The notes under the pieces were generated by a model. That model was not told the DNA's origin. It worked only from the letters and a program-made list of their open reading frames with translations, and searched no databases. The translations under genes and the position numbers were made by a program. From NCBI GenBank assembly GCA_003254905.1, contig QANU01063385.1:42040-106039 (forward strand): a stretch of DNA of 64,000 bases, written 5' to 3'. Within the stretch, counting starts at the first letter, position 1. Each line of letters begins with the position of its first letter. The DNA is from Nissolia schottii (lineage: Eukaryota > Streptophyta > Magnoliopsida > Fabales > Fabaceae). Positions 41,105 through 56,199 of the stretch are shown piece after piece.

Positions 41105-41908
41105 TAGGGGTGTTCATAACCCAGTCCGACCCGCTAACCCGGACCGGCTCGAAGCAATAGGGCCAAATCGAGCCCAATTAAAATCGGGCCATTGGACCCG
41201 ATCCCATTTTTATTCATACAAGGTTCGGTTTTAGCCTTAGGTCACCCGGTCCGGCCCGACGGCCGGTATGCTATATTATTATGCATTTTTAATTTTTTTC
41301 CTTCCCATCCTATTATGATAAATCACAAAAATGAAAGGAATTGGATTCTTGCAATCCCATCCCATTATACATTCTAAAGTGATTTTAATTAATATCATTT
41401 AAATAATATTCATTTTATCATAATAACTTCTAAAATGAAAGGTGCTAAACATAAGTCATGTTAGCATACTCACTTTTAATCAAATCAATTTTAACAAAAT
41501 CAAGAGCACTTCGCAAATTCTAATTCAAAACACAAACTACATATACATAAGGAATGTCGTAAAGGCATACACCGTTTCACTATTTGCAATGTGTGTGTAT
41601 ACTTCGGATGACTTCAAGTAAATGCTCCATCTTAATAGTTTTTTCTAAACGAAAGTCCATTCTAGCCTTTATGCTCACTTTGTTAGTGCCAGCTATTAAT
41701 GCAATAATAGGAATGCGAACACCATAGCGCTCCACCATCTTCCTTATCCGTTTGGCCTGCTTTGGCCGGTCCAAACCCGGGTTTTAACTCAGCCCGAAGA
41801 TGATCGGGCCTATTGGGTTTATGGTCAGGTCCGGGTCCTCAAAATTGACTCGGTCTAAATATAAGGTCAGGTTCGAGTATAGGCCAACCCGGTCCATGAA
41901 CACCCCTA
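41105..41908. mobile_element. non-autonomous hAT-like element with perfect 8-bp target duplication
   Basis: The ends are TAGGGGTGTTCAT and ATGAACACCCCTA. Flanks are CCGCTACC at 41097-41104 and CCGCTACC at 41909-41916, a perfect 8-bp duplication. Subterminal regions are rich in GACCCG/CCGGTCC motifs. No transposase is present. The centre holds a degraded fragment resembling a response-regulator receiver domain (41580-41774, - strand), apparently picked up from a host gene. Confidence 0.85.
41580..41774 (-). pseudogene. captured fragment resembling a histidine-kinase receiver domain
   Basis: A 64-residue frame contains IRKMVERYGVRIPIIALIAG and MDFRLEKTIKMEHLLEVIRS. This fits the second half of the receiver (REC) domain of plant hybrid histidine kinases: the IPIIALTA strand, then an AGMD..L.KPL segment with the conserved Lys-Pro. 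Here the Thr of IALTA is Ile, AGMD is ARMD and KP is KT, so the fold's key residues are damaged. The phospho-acceptor Asp half is absent. It lies wholly inside the hAT-like element. The assignment rests on motif resemblance from memory of the family and needs a database search. Confidence 0.5.
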
Positions 41909-41916
41909 CCGCTACC

Positions 41917-43180
41917 CATGGTCCCATCGACATCGAGCCGCTATCATCGGTTTCTTAGCATTTTTTATAATTAGATTTTTTTATAAATAGGACTCTTAGC
42001 ATTAGAATAAATTGGATTGGATTTGCTTGATAAGTATCTTATACATCTTCTCATCATCCCGACACTAACGGATATACTAGAGAATATCAAGTATTCCATT
42101 TTCACATTTTCTTTTTATTTTGTGTAAATTCCCAACCTCTTCTATTTCTCTTCTCACCCTTCTCATTTCGTTCTTGTTTTACTTGTGCAATTTACTTTCA
42201 GATTAGTTCTTCTTTTACTTCTTCCTTTTATTTTCAGCTTTGATACTTGTACTTCTACATTGTAATATTATTAAAATTGTTCATTTTAATTATCTCTTAT
42301 ACACACATTTAAAAAATTCAGGGAATTTATAAGAGAAATTATTTATGTTCCATCAATAAAGATTGAAAAACAAAACTGTCATTTTGGTCGTCCCATGGAT
42401 AAAAAGTCAGATAAAACAATAGGGTATATAAATATAATTGGAAATTTAGATTGTGAATGCGTTGATTAACATGCACCACCAATCATAATCAGGACCAAAT
42501 TTAAAATTGGAATAATCTACAAGTCTATAGAAATATAATACGAAACTTACAGTAACATGAATTTTCTTCAAATTTAGGGATTAATAATTGGGAAAAATGG
42601 AAAAAAGGATATTATCGTCTACTTATAAAAACGGTGAGGTCTTTCTTTTTAATTAATTATGTATTAGGTTTTTTTTAATAATTTTAATACAGACGGTGCT
42701 TAGTATCAATTTTTCCTAAATATAATACGAAACTTGCATGCATATATTGTGAATAAATTGATGACTATGCCCCTCCAATCGTAATCAAGAAAAATTCTAA
42801 ATTTGGAGTAAGCTACGAAACATACAGTTTGAATGAATTGATTAATAAGTTCGACCAAGGAAAAAGATAGATAGTAATAAAATAATTGTTGGAGTGGGTG
42901 ACAGTGCATCTCCCTCTACCTAATTGTAACTCGATAGTTTTAATTATTAATAAACCGTGAATAATGCGATATAAATTCTAAAAGCGTACCATCACTACAT
43001 AATCAGTTTCTGGGTGCAGTAGATCCAATCACTCAGCTGATTACAATAGAAACTCAAAATCTGAAAACATAAGGGCAGGTAACTCTACCACCCATATACT
43101 TGTTGAAAATTCAACACACTGAAACAGTTGCAGTTGCACTGCAGCTATGCTTATTAGAAAACATACAACTAATTTCATTC
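41917..43180. other. spacer where CRK-C kinase exons would be expected
   Basis: No kinase motif (HRD, DFG, APE) is visible on the - strand, although kinase exons would lie here if CRK-C were a normal CRK. There is an imperfect internal direct repeat of about 70 bp: TTGTGAATGCGTTGATTAAC near 42452 and TTGTGAATAAATTGATGACT near 42748, each followed by CCAATCRTAATCA. Confidence 0.45.
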
Positions 43181-44192
43181 TTAAATAGAGACAAACAAAA
43201 TTGAGCACAACAACAATGCCGCCACCGATGGGACCGTAACTGTAGCGATAGCAGCGTTTTTCATCACTGCACGAATCAGAATTAATAATCCCAGTTAAAT
43301 ACCTTCAGATTTAATTAAGGTACATTCAAAATTTAATGTACGTATATATCAATTGATAACTACCTTGCGGTGGTGGCAATGGAAGCAGAGATGGTGGTAG
43401 TGCAGGCGAGGGTGCCTCAGCTGGAGAAGGAGGCTGATAGAAGAAGGACGAGATTTCGTATCTAAGATAACAGCTCGGCCTGACGATCCTAGCACCAATT
43501 CTGTTATTACAACAACCCGGGAGCACTTTGATGGACTCAGCAAGGCAGTTATCACAGTCGGGCGCAGACAAATCAGGCGTGCACTGGACGAGACCGTATA
43601 CCCTTTGGTTATCGGGGCCGGGCCCACTCTCCGCACCGTATTTAAGCCGCGAGTCGCCCGACGCAGCTTTCCCTCTCAGGCTATCCAACAAACTCTTCAC
43701 CGCTGCATTGAACTGATCCGCGTCCGTCGCATTGATTAAGTTCCAAGCGTAATAAGCAGGCCCTATCTCGTTGTGGCCAAATATGAAGCGGTCGGAGTAT
43801 CGCAGCATGCATATCTCGTCGTGGTTCCAACCAACCGCCTCCTTCCGGTTCGGGCAGAGCTCTGTGAGGTTGCCTCTGGCTTGGTTCAGGCAACGGCGGC
43901 ACTCGTCTGGCTTGACGTCTCCCCTGCATAGTCCGATTGCGTTGACTTTGTCCGCGTTTTGACCGTACGAGGAATTGTAGAAGCCGTAGTCGATGTCTGT
44001 GTTGGATGTGAGGGTGGACAGGAGGCTGTTGAGGTTTGTGGCGTAGGTGCTGTTGGCTGTGTAGTTTCCTCTGTCGTTATTGTGATCGCAGAAGTGATGG
44101 AACTGTTGTGAAGTCGCTTTGGATACGAAAGTGATCATGATTGTGATGAGGCAACCAACGAAGGACAGCGGCCTTAAAGAAAGAGCACCCAT
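43181..44192 (-). CDS. kinase-less DUF26 protein with C-terminal membrane tail, CRK-C
   Basis: Two exons, 44192-43364 and 43266-43181, join at GT/AG to 304 residues. The product has a signal peptide (residues 1 to about 28), two DUF26 domains (CRGDVKPDECRRC and CTPDLSAPDCDNC), a Pro-rich linker (PSPAEAPSPALPPSLLPLPP), and a last stretch of 28 residues that is almost wholly hydrophobic (AAIATVTVPSVAALLLCSIL) and stops at TAA. Exon 2 corresponds to the transmembrane exon of CRK-A and CRK-B but ends where their basic stop-transfer would begin. No kinase exons follow. It should be secreted and held in the membrane, either by a short TM tail or as a GPI-anchor precursor, resembling plasmodesmata-located or cysteine-rich secretory proteins. 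It could instead be a degenerating CRK. If exon 2 is not used, read-through adds a short tail after PPQG. Confidence 0.75.
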
Positions 44193-44396
44193 TAATTAAT
44201 TGTTGTTATTCTTGTCCTTCGGATATCAAGATACAATGTGGTTGAAATAATGTGCAGTTGCTGGCTTTAATAAACAAACTTTTATTTACTTGCCTACGGT
44301 CTTTGAAATGAAACTGTTTTTCTTTGGAGTAGAAACCGAATTTGTTTTACTGTTCAATTCGTCTGAATGGCCCGCTACGGCAACGGTATTGGTGAC
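44193..44396. other. CRK-C upstream region
   Basis: Short promoter-side stretch of CRK-C ending in TTGGTGAC (44389-44396), the left target duplication of the next element. Confidence 0.4.
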
Positions 44397-45117
44397 TAGG
44401 GGTGAACACGGGTCGTACCCAACCCGCCGACCCGCCAAATCCGTTCACTGAGACGGGTCGAGTCTCGGATTCAAATTCTTGAATCCGACCCGACCCGCCT
44501 ACCCGCCTACCCGCCACATATATTATTATTATTATTATTATTTACCTACTCCTTTCCTCTTCCTTTCCTATCTTATTTCTATTTAATTCACTTCACTTCA
44601 CGCACAGCACACTGCCACGCCCCCCTCACAGCCTTCCCTTCCCGTCCACCTCCTCACCTTCCTCGCCGCCGTCCGCCTCCTCCCCTTCCTCGCCGCCGTC
44701 CGCGACCCATCCTCTCCCTCTTCCTCCTCCTCGATTTCCTTCTGATCTCCTCTCATCCTCATCTCTCGCACAGCACACTCACAGCCTTCCCTTCCCATTC
44801 GTCTTCCACCTTCCTCGCCGCCGTCCGGCTCCTCACCTTCCTCGCCTCTCTCCGCGACCCATCCTCTCCCTCTTCTTCCTCCTCGGGTTCCTTCTCTCCT
44901 CTCATCTTCATCTCTCAGATCCCATTTCCCCCAAATCAACAAAACCTAAATCTCTAATCTCTGCCGCCATCGCCGTTCGTCCTCGCCCCCGTCCCCTCCG
45001 CGCCTTCGCNNNNNNNNNNNNNNNNNNNNNNNNNNNNNNNNNNNNNNNNNNNNNNNNNNNNNNNNNNNNNNNNNNNNNNNNNNNNNNNNNNNNNNNNNNN
45101 NNNNNNNNNNNNNNNNN

Positions 45118-45148
<31 letters not shown>

Positions 45149-45415
45149 CTCTGTGTGTGTGGGCTGTGTGTGGGCCTGTGTTTGTGGGGGCAGGCTGTGG
45201 GGTTGGGCTGTGTTGTTGTGGTTTTTTTTTTTAAAAAAAAAGAGGGCGGGTCACCCGCCGACCCGCCAAAACCTACCCGACCCAGGCGGGTGGCGGGTCT
45301 GGCGGGTACCCATAAAAAAATTGCATTTTTTACCCGACCCGACCCGCCCGCCGGACGTCGGGTCGGGTCTGTGACACGGGCGGGTCCTACCCGACCCGAC
45401 CCGTGTGCACCCCTA
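44397..45415. mobile_element. non-autonomous hAT-like element containing an assembly gap
   Basis: The ends are TAGGGGTGAACACGGGTCG and CGACCCGTGTGCACCCCTA. Flanks are TTGGTGAC (44389-44396) and CTGGTGAC (45416-45423), 7 of 8 matching. Subterminal arrays of GACCCGCC/GGCGGGTC are strong on both sides. The interior (about 44600-44940) is C/T-rich with an imperfect tandem duplication of some 150-165 bp, each copy starting CACAGCACACT and passing through TTCCTCGCCGCCGTCCG and GACCCATCCTCTCCCTCTTC. It looks like 5' UTR-type sequence. No transposase is seen. An N gap interrupts it. Confidence 0.8.
45010..45117. other. assembly gap (N run)
   Basis: The 108 undetermined bases fall between a GC-rich stretch and a (TG)n(GA)n microsatellite. 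A single further N is at 59723. The ORF crossing the gap is not meaningful. Confidence 1.
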
Positions 45416-45423
45416 CTGGTGAC

Positions 45424-46548
45424 CAATGGTAGCTTAGGAAGACCGAGTCTTCTTTTTTCAAAAATAAAGGAGGATAGTTGACTCCTATGAACATATACTT
45501 GTTGACTCAGACTAGGGCCCTCAAATGGCCAAACCCAACCCGTTTAAGTCTGACTCTACTAACTCGTGAGTTAGGTCTTATTGAGCTTTTATTATTCGTG
45601 AGCAAGTTTTTATAAGTTTTGGTCTGTCTATTTATTTAAGTAAACGAGTTAGTCTGTGTGTTTTGTTTATGTTAATACTAAAAGGACTAATTTGACCCAC
45701 GGGCTAAACAGGCTAGACCTAAATGGGTTTTTGCTATTCGTGGGCCAAATTTTATACATTTGGTCAATCTATTTAATAGGATAAACGGGCCGGACTCACA
45801 GGCCGGACTCATTTTGACATTCTAGCAAAACCAATTATTCTTAATTCCACTAGCTTATTATTGATAGAGATGGACTTATATATAATACATACTGAAGTAT
45901 GATGCATGTCAGTACACAATTTAATTACAAAGTATATTAATTCAAAAAAAAAGACTTAAAAATGAATCACAATCATATCATTGAATTAAAAAATTAAAAT
46001 TATTAAATCAGTTTGATTACTTTTTTTAATAATTTATTGCAATTAGAAATGACAATGAGGTAGAGTGTGAGCAAGGGATGATCCCCTACACGTAGATACA
46101 AATACATATCATCCTTGTTTAGATACTTATTTCTTATTATTATTCAGATAAATAGGTGTTTACGAATATATCTAATACATCATTAAAAAAAATTAATATA
46201 AAAAAATGAAATCAAACTCTAATCAAACTTTCTAAAAATTTGTTGAAACTCATGCCAATAGGACAATTTACTTCAATCCAACAACTTTAAACATTTGAAA
46301 AAACTTCATGCATAGCTTCATTTGTTAGTTCTAGGAGACTCTCATGGGGCTCAATTTATTAGGGAGTTACTTGTACTTTTATTTCTACTGCACCAATTGT
46401 TAGGACATTTCAAATTGTTAGTTAATGATGGGTAGTAGTAGGGACTTTTTCAATTGTTAGTTAATGATGAGCTTCACCCACTTATTATCAGCTAACCTAA
46501 ATACATGAAACTTTTCACATTTCAAACAATGTTGATTTTATGCAACCC

Positions 46549-46600
<52 letters not shown>

Positions 46601-46681
46601 GTTACACAATATTTTGGCAACTAGGTTACTCTGGACAAATTACTAATTTATGCATATCCGCAAAATAATAATTCTAACATT
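45424..46681. other. intergenic with decayed repeat and (AAT)n microsatellite
   Basis: About 45512-45822 is edged by TAGGGCCCTCAAATGG and CATTTTGACATTCTA and carries GGGCC/CCGGACTC motifs inside. This is compatible with an old hAT-like element without a recognisable target duplication. A trinucleotide run (AAT)n occupies about 46551-46599. The rest may include part of the LTR of the retroelement to the right. No gene is seen. Confidence 0.4.
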
Positions 46682-48180
46682 CTCCCACTTGGACAACATA
46701 AATTACATTATAAATTAAACATTAATGCAGATCAACTCACAATATGTGGCCACAATAAAATGCCAAAATAGCACAACATTCTTAACCACAAAATCCAAGA
46801 TGAAAAGGTGTTCCCTTGCACTCCTAGTTCTGTTAAATTTTCGGAAGTTGGGAGTCTGGTAACCTAACGGGTATGGCTTTAATACAATACTGGTACTAAA
46901 CGGGGGGTTTAAATCCCATGCAGAGTCGCTAATGTCATTACAGCTTTGAAGGAGGCGCCGCAACTCCTTCTTTGTAAGCAGGGCGTCCTCATCGTCGACC
47001 TATTGGGCATCCTCTTTGCCCGTCTTTTCTGTCATCTCCTTGAGTTGATTTGCCAGCAGGTTCTGTTGTGCTACAATGGAGCTCAACACATGAGTTGGAA
47101 TAGTCACCTGAGTCTCACCAGCATCACCTGTGGAAAATGACGCCAGATTGTTGAGCAAATCTATTATAGGCATCTCGTCTGCAGCCGCCCTGCTACCTTT
47201 AGTGTTGCCTACTCTGGTACTTCCTCCTCCTATAGTAAGAAATGACGGGGATTTATGTGTGTTGACCCTTATGCCCAGTGTGTGGATGGAGGTCTGTGTA
47301 GGTACATGTGCTTCCTGGGTCACTTGGTCCTGTTCATGCCCACGATCATGACCTTCATCATGAGGGAAATCTTCCAGGTCGAAGGTCAATGTTCTTGGTG
47401 TCACCAGCTCTGCTATGCTAGCCATCTCTTGGTCACCAAAGAGTAATCAGAAACCAGTGGAGTTGCCAATGATTTGAACTGGAATATGGATTAATCAGTT
47501 CAAAGCATACGAGAACAATGATTATGGGTTTGTAAACTTGTTTACTAATTACTCTTGTGTACAAGAGAGGGTGAAGACTAGATGACCAAGCTTTTCCTAG
47601 AGTTTTCTCAATCTGCTCCCTTTATATAAGTTCTTCTTTCTTTTAACAGACTCGCTAGCTATTTTTTCCTTCACTTCGTTTGTCATGCCAACCTTGTCCT
47701 ATCAACCCACTGCTGCGTGGCTGAAACACCCCTAGGACTACTGGGTAAAGTCCCTTTTGCATTTTCTTATAACATACAATAGCTCGCCCATAGGCCCATT
47801 TTGGTGAAAATGAAGGAGAGGAGTTTTTCCTGCCTTTCTGCTCCCCTGGAGATGTGCAACAAGAGCTGCAAATGGTCAAGTAATCATCCTTAGGTGGCGC
47901 ACAGATCCCCTTGTGTGGCCAAAAGGGAGTAATATTTGTCTTATCTTCCCCTTTCTCTTGGAAGTCATGGTCAACACCTAGCTGCTCAGTCCTAAAGTTG
48001 TGCCTCAGACCTCCCTCCTCTGGTCTTTCCCTTCGTTTCCCCGTCTTCATTCCGTCAGGATCCAAAGTGGGGAGTCATCCGCTGGTACGCCCTTGTGTAG
48101 TCCACGGTGAGCCTCTCTAATGAACTCTTGACCAGACAGTGGATGATCCTTTTTTCGCAAATGGGTCTAAACCAAAGCAT
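46682..48180 (-). mobile_element. fragmentary LTR retrotransposon (gag pieces and promoter LTR)
   Basis: Read on the - strand, an LTR-like segment (about 48180-47470) carries a TATA box (TTATATAAAGGGAG, about 47620-47633). It is followed by ATTGGCAACTCCACTGG, a possible primer-site leader, and an ATG at 47425 opening a 141-residue gag-like frame (MASIAELVTPRTLTFDLEDF). After a break, 46963-46715 contains LKPYPLGYQTPNFRKFNRTR and SAREHLF, typical of Ty3/gypsy gag. Near 46682 the sequence CCAAGTGGGAGAATGTTAG looks like a polypurine tract and LTR start of a copia type, so two elements may be joined. There is no pol. The right part from 48004 is also present at 60932. Confidence 0.5.
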
Positions 48181-49062
48181 GAGAATGGGAGGAAATTTTA
48201 AAGTGAGACACACAAATGTGTTTAGACTTCACATCTAGGTAATCTGAATGTAATTTTACTTGTTCACGTTGACTTGTTTAGTAAGGTAAGATTGTTGGTA
48301 ATTTGAATTATTTAGGTAATCAAAATTACCTTCAAGTTGGTAATGTGCATTATCTCTGTGGAGATGTCTATCTTGATTACCACCTAAGTAATCTTGAATA
48401 ATAATAATAATAATAGATAGAAATAATAATAATAAAATTAATAACACAATTAAATATAAAATAAAAATAATAATAAATACTAATAAGTAAGTGGTTACTT
48501 AAATATCACATGTTACTTAATTTATTCATTTTTTATAATTTTTAAAATTAAATTCATCAAATTTTGTTATCATTTTATGTTCTATATAGTCGTAGTAAAC
48601 ATAACATTAGTCAAATTATTGAAAGAGCCAACTTATAAGACGTTTAGAGATTTGTGAACCATTTGAGTTTACGATGCATTTCTCTACAAATATTGTATTA
48701 AAAAATATTAATTTATCACATTAGATCATTAATCTATTAATATCTCATATTAGATCATGAAATGATAATAAAACTTAATGAATTTAATTATAAAAATTAT
48801 TTAAAAAAGTGGATAAATTAAGTAGTGTATATTTACCCCATGAGATATTTGATAAACCACCTAATAAGTAATGTATATTATCTCATAGTATCTTTTATAT
48901 GTCAAATAAGGTATTTTAAATTCTCAATTACATTACACAGACATATCAAGCATAACAATATAACATCAATAACAATTTAACATGTGGTAATCTTGGAGTT
49001 AATGTACCAAACACGCCCTCAAAATAATGAATTTATGAATCTTTACCAATATATATTTTTTC
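48004..49062. repeat. segmental duplication, left copy (X1)
   Basis: This stretch is highly similar to 60932-61985. Both begin inside the retroelement LTR (CCTCCCTCCTCTGGTCTT) and run through GTCATCCGCTGGTACGCCCT, the (AAT)n-rich block near 48400 and TAAGACGTTTAGAGATTTG. The left copy is then interrupted by transposons (49063-51085) and the homology resumes in the CRK-D kinase region. The right copy passes straight into the CRK-F kinase region. Confidence 0.85.
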
Positions 49063-49288
49063 AAAAATGCTACATGTACACCCAATTTTATACACCCATA
49101 CATACATTATTGATAATGCACAAACTTTATTCCCACGAGTGTACAAACATTACAAACTTGTAAATGATACTCTCAACTATACTTAATTAAGTGCACAAAC
49201 ATTACATGAGTTAAAACACAAACTTTATGTATATAAGTACGGGGTGTATGTATGGTGTATGATTTTTGGTGTACGTGTAGCAGAACTC
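49063..49288. mobile_element. short TIR element (MITE), family member 1
   Basis: The left end AAAAATGCTACATGTACACCC and right end TTTTTGGTGTACGTGTAGCAG are inverted around CTACAYGTACACC. The interior matches the element at 58355-58580, including ACTCTCAACTATA, TTAATTAAGTGCACAAA and TATAAGTACGGGGTGTATGT. It lies beside the larger element 49291-51085 with similar ends. Confidence 0.65.
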
Positions 49289-49290
49289 AT

Positions 49291-51085
49291 ATTTTTTAGT
49301 AGTTATACTACTTGTACACCCATATCTCATACACCATACATACACCCGTATTAGAATATACTGACCCCCTAAAATAACCGCTTCATCTACTCTTTCTCCC
49401 ACTCTCACCAACACGCGCGTGAACCCACGTTCCTTATCTTCATTATCTTTCTCGAAAAATTTCACTGTTCATTGCTTTCCGCTCTCTTCACCCTCTTCCT
49501 TCTCTTCGATCTCGTCGTTCTCTGCAATCTCATACACAAGATCTGGGATTTGTTAGAGAGATGAGTGATTGAAGATGTTGCTGCTTGTTATCATCTTTTA
49601 AATAAGAAAGAAAGAAGTTAAAAAAAAACCAAAGCATAATTGAGAGGAGGAAGGAAAAGAACAAAATATGCATGACATGTGCTTGTTAATTTTAAGATTT
49701 ATTTTTATTTGAGTAACAATAACAGTGATGTAAACAAAATCTGTGATCTGTGGATAATGTTTGCACATAAGCCCATTTAATGTTTGCACAATTCTACAAT
49801 GCATCAAATTCTGCATTTTTATACATTTGTGACAAACACATAAAGCTTATATTACAACATCTAACGTTTATTCATGGTAATATGTAAAAAATTGTGTCAA
49901 AATATTTATAATATTTATGCATTAATTGTTGAAAGGTTGAGAATATGCCAAAATGCATATCCTCTTCCTCAACAAAGATAAAACCTGTGACCTATAGATA
50001 ATGTTTGCACATACGTCTATTTAATGTTTGCACATATGTGTATTTAATGTTTGCACAATTCTACAATACATCAAATTCTGCATTTTTATGCATGTGACAA
50101 ACACATAATGCTTATATCACACCATCTAATGTTTGGCAATATGTAAACAATTGTGTTAAAATATTTATAATATTTATGCATTAATTGTTGAAAGGTTGAA
50201 AATGTGCCAAAATGCACATCCTCTTCCCCACCAAAGACAAAACCTATGATCTGTGGATAATGTTTGCACATAAACCCATTTAATGTTTGCACAAATGCCC
50301 ATTTAATGTTTGCACAATTCTACAATACATCAAATTTTGCATTTTTATGCATTTGTGACAAACACATAATGCTTATATCACACCATCTAACATTTATTCA
50401 TGGCAATATGTAAAAAAATTGTGTCAAAATATTTATAATATTTATGCTTTAATTGTTGAAAAGTTGAGAATATGCCAAAATGCATATCCTCTTCATCAAC
50501 AAAGATAAAACCTGTGACCTGTGAATAATGTTTGCACTTACACCCATTTAATGTTTGCACTTATGCCCATTTAAAGTTTGCACATTTAATTTTCTGTCAT
50601 ATGTATATTAATAATGAATGAGCATTAGAACATATGAAACTTCAATACATTATAATTTCACAGAGACGTCAAAGAACAAAACTTTTCATAGAAATCAAAG
50701 AAAAAAAAATCATGAAAACTATGATGATGATGATAAACATAATAGAAAATTGAATGACGACGATGAGATAATAATCAAAGAAAGGATGATGATAATGATA
50801 ATTAAAGAATGGATAACGATAATAGGAGGATGAGAGGATGAGAGAATGACAGAGGTTGACGATGACGATAACGACGACGACAGCAAGCATAACAGAACAA
50901 GGATGAGAGGTTGAAGACAATGAGTGAAAACGATGACGATAACGAATTCGGGATTGAGGTGCGCGCGTTGTGTATAATTATACGCTATACGTATAATTAT
51001 CATTAATTATGTATAAAACCGTATAAAAGAGTAGTGTACGTACGTGTGTATGGTTTGTGGGTGTACATGAAGCATTTTTCATTAT
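49291..51085. mobile_element. larger TIR element with internal satellite
   Basis: The left end (CTACTTGTACACCCATATCTC, then ATACACCATACATAC) and the inverted right end (GCTTCATGTACACCCACAAAC, then CATACACACG on the complementary strand) match each other and the nearby MITE. The element is absent from the second copy of the duplicated block, where the sequence runs directly through at about 61985, giving an empty site. The left and right flanks TTTTTTCA and ATTATTCA may be a degraded target duplication. No transposase ORF is seen. The short ORFs at 50618-51003 are GA/TC-rich repeats. Confidence 0.6.
49725..50600. repeat. tandem repeat of about 245-270 bp, 3.4 units
   Basis: Units begin near 49742, 49984, 50248 and 50516 with GTGATCTGTGGATAATGTTT or close variants. 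Each continues with GCACATAAGCCCATTTAATG, ACATCAAATTCTGCATTTTTAT, GTGACAAACACATAATGCTT and AATATTTATGCATTAATTGT. The sub-motif CCATTTAATGTTTGCACA is itself repeated one to three times per unit, which explains the variable unit length. The array lies inside the TIR element. Confidence 0.8.
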
Positions 51086-51395
51086 TCAATTAGTACAAAT
51101 TTCATATTTACATCAGACTTTTTTAAAATTCACGCTACGCTAGAAACACCGGAAGATTTAGGCTTTTGGCAAATGACAGGATTTCTTTTGGCGAAGATAC
51201 TCTAAACATGGGGAACCAACATTATATGAGTTTCAATGATGAGGGAGGGGAGTTTAGGTGCCCACTCTTGTTTGCAAATTACAAACTCAAATATACTAAT
51301 GACAAAACTCAACATAAAGAATTGACATTTATCTTCATAATCATTCTTTTTTTTCCACTCCAACGTGTTTATGAAATCAATTTTATCAGAAATAT

Positions 51396-55272
<3,877 letters not shown>

Positions 55273-56199
55273 AGCCGCCTCTTACTTTCTGACTGGGGAA
55301 CATTGATTGAAGGCTATAAGAGGAAGGTGGCTAGCTCCTTTTATTTGTATTTATCTGTCCCATTCTTTGAAACATCTTAATTATATTAAATATCCACTAG
55401 TAGAAAGCGTGTGAGAAAAGAAGTCCACCAATGATTCTTGTCAACCATCGCGGGCGATCTTCTACTTCATTAAGCATGTGGGGTCCCAAAATGATTTTCA
55501 ATTTATCATCGTAACATCATTCTTTTATAATTATAAGTTTAGGCTACGAGTCAACTCGTTTATTCGATTAAATGGATGAATTAAGTGTATAAAACTTACT
55601 TCACAAAATAAAAAAAATGAAACTCGTTTAATTTGGCCCATTAATCTAGCATAATTAAATTCAAATCATAACTATCAATGATGTATACCCCATATTTACA
55701 TCATTTGAAGCCTTAAATTAAATATGTTTCCTACCATATAATAATAAATGACATTTTAGTTATAATTGATACTTTTAAAGTACAGATTGAAACGCATTAA
55801 TTATATGATTCAGAACATATTCTATGATGCTCCAAGCAAAAATTTCTAATAGAGTTGGTTGTTTAAATGTGGATGTTCCCTAGGGAAAAAAAAGGTTGTT
55901 TTCAAAGTGGCTGAGGACAAACAGACTAGACAACTAAAGGCTGCGGAACTGCAGATGAATAGTTCATGGACATGAAAATTTATTCAGCGGAACTGATTAG
56001 TGCCCTGCTTTCCTTAAGCTTAATATATGAAATGTAGTTACAATGAATTAGTGAAGCCCCTCATTGCAAGACTGAATTCCGAATGTATTAAAATAAATCA
56101 ATGGCTTACATCTTGATGTGGTTGGAGAACTCTGCATCACTATATACTTTCTTTCTCTTAGTAATATAGCAAGCATTTGTTTGCCTTGCATGAGGTGAA
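55273..56199. other. CRK-D upstream region and spacer to CRK-E
   Basis: Contains the native promoter side of CRK-D (ATGGCC preceded on the - strand by GAGGCGGCT) and AT-rich spacer. No gene or clear repeat is visible. Confidence 0.4.

Noticed and set aside
44598..45426. Gly/Arg/Glu-rich ORFs on both strands around the N gap
   Set aside because: They are translations of GC-rich transposon and microsatellite DNA; one crosses the N run.
46850..46935. Possible tRNA-like segment with GGTTTAAATCCC
   Set aside because: No consistent cloverleaf could be drawn, and the opposite strand reads as retroelement gag (KPYPLGYQTPNF).
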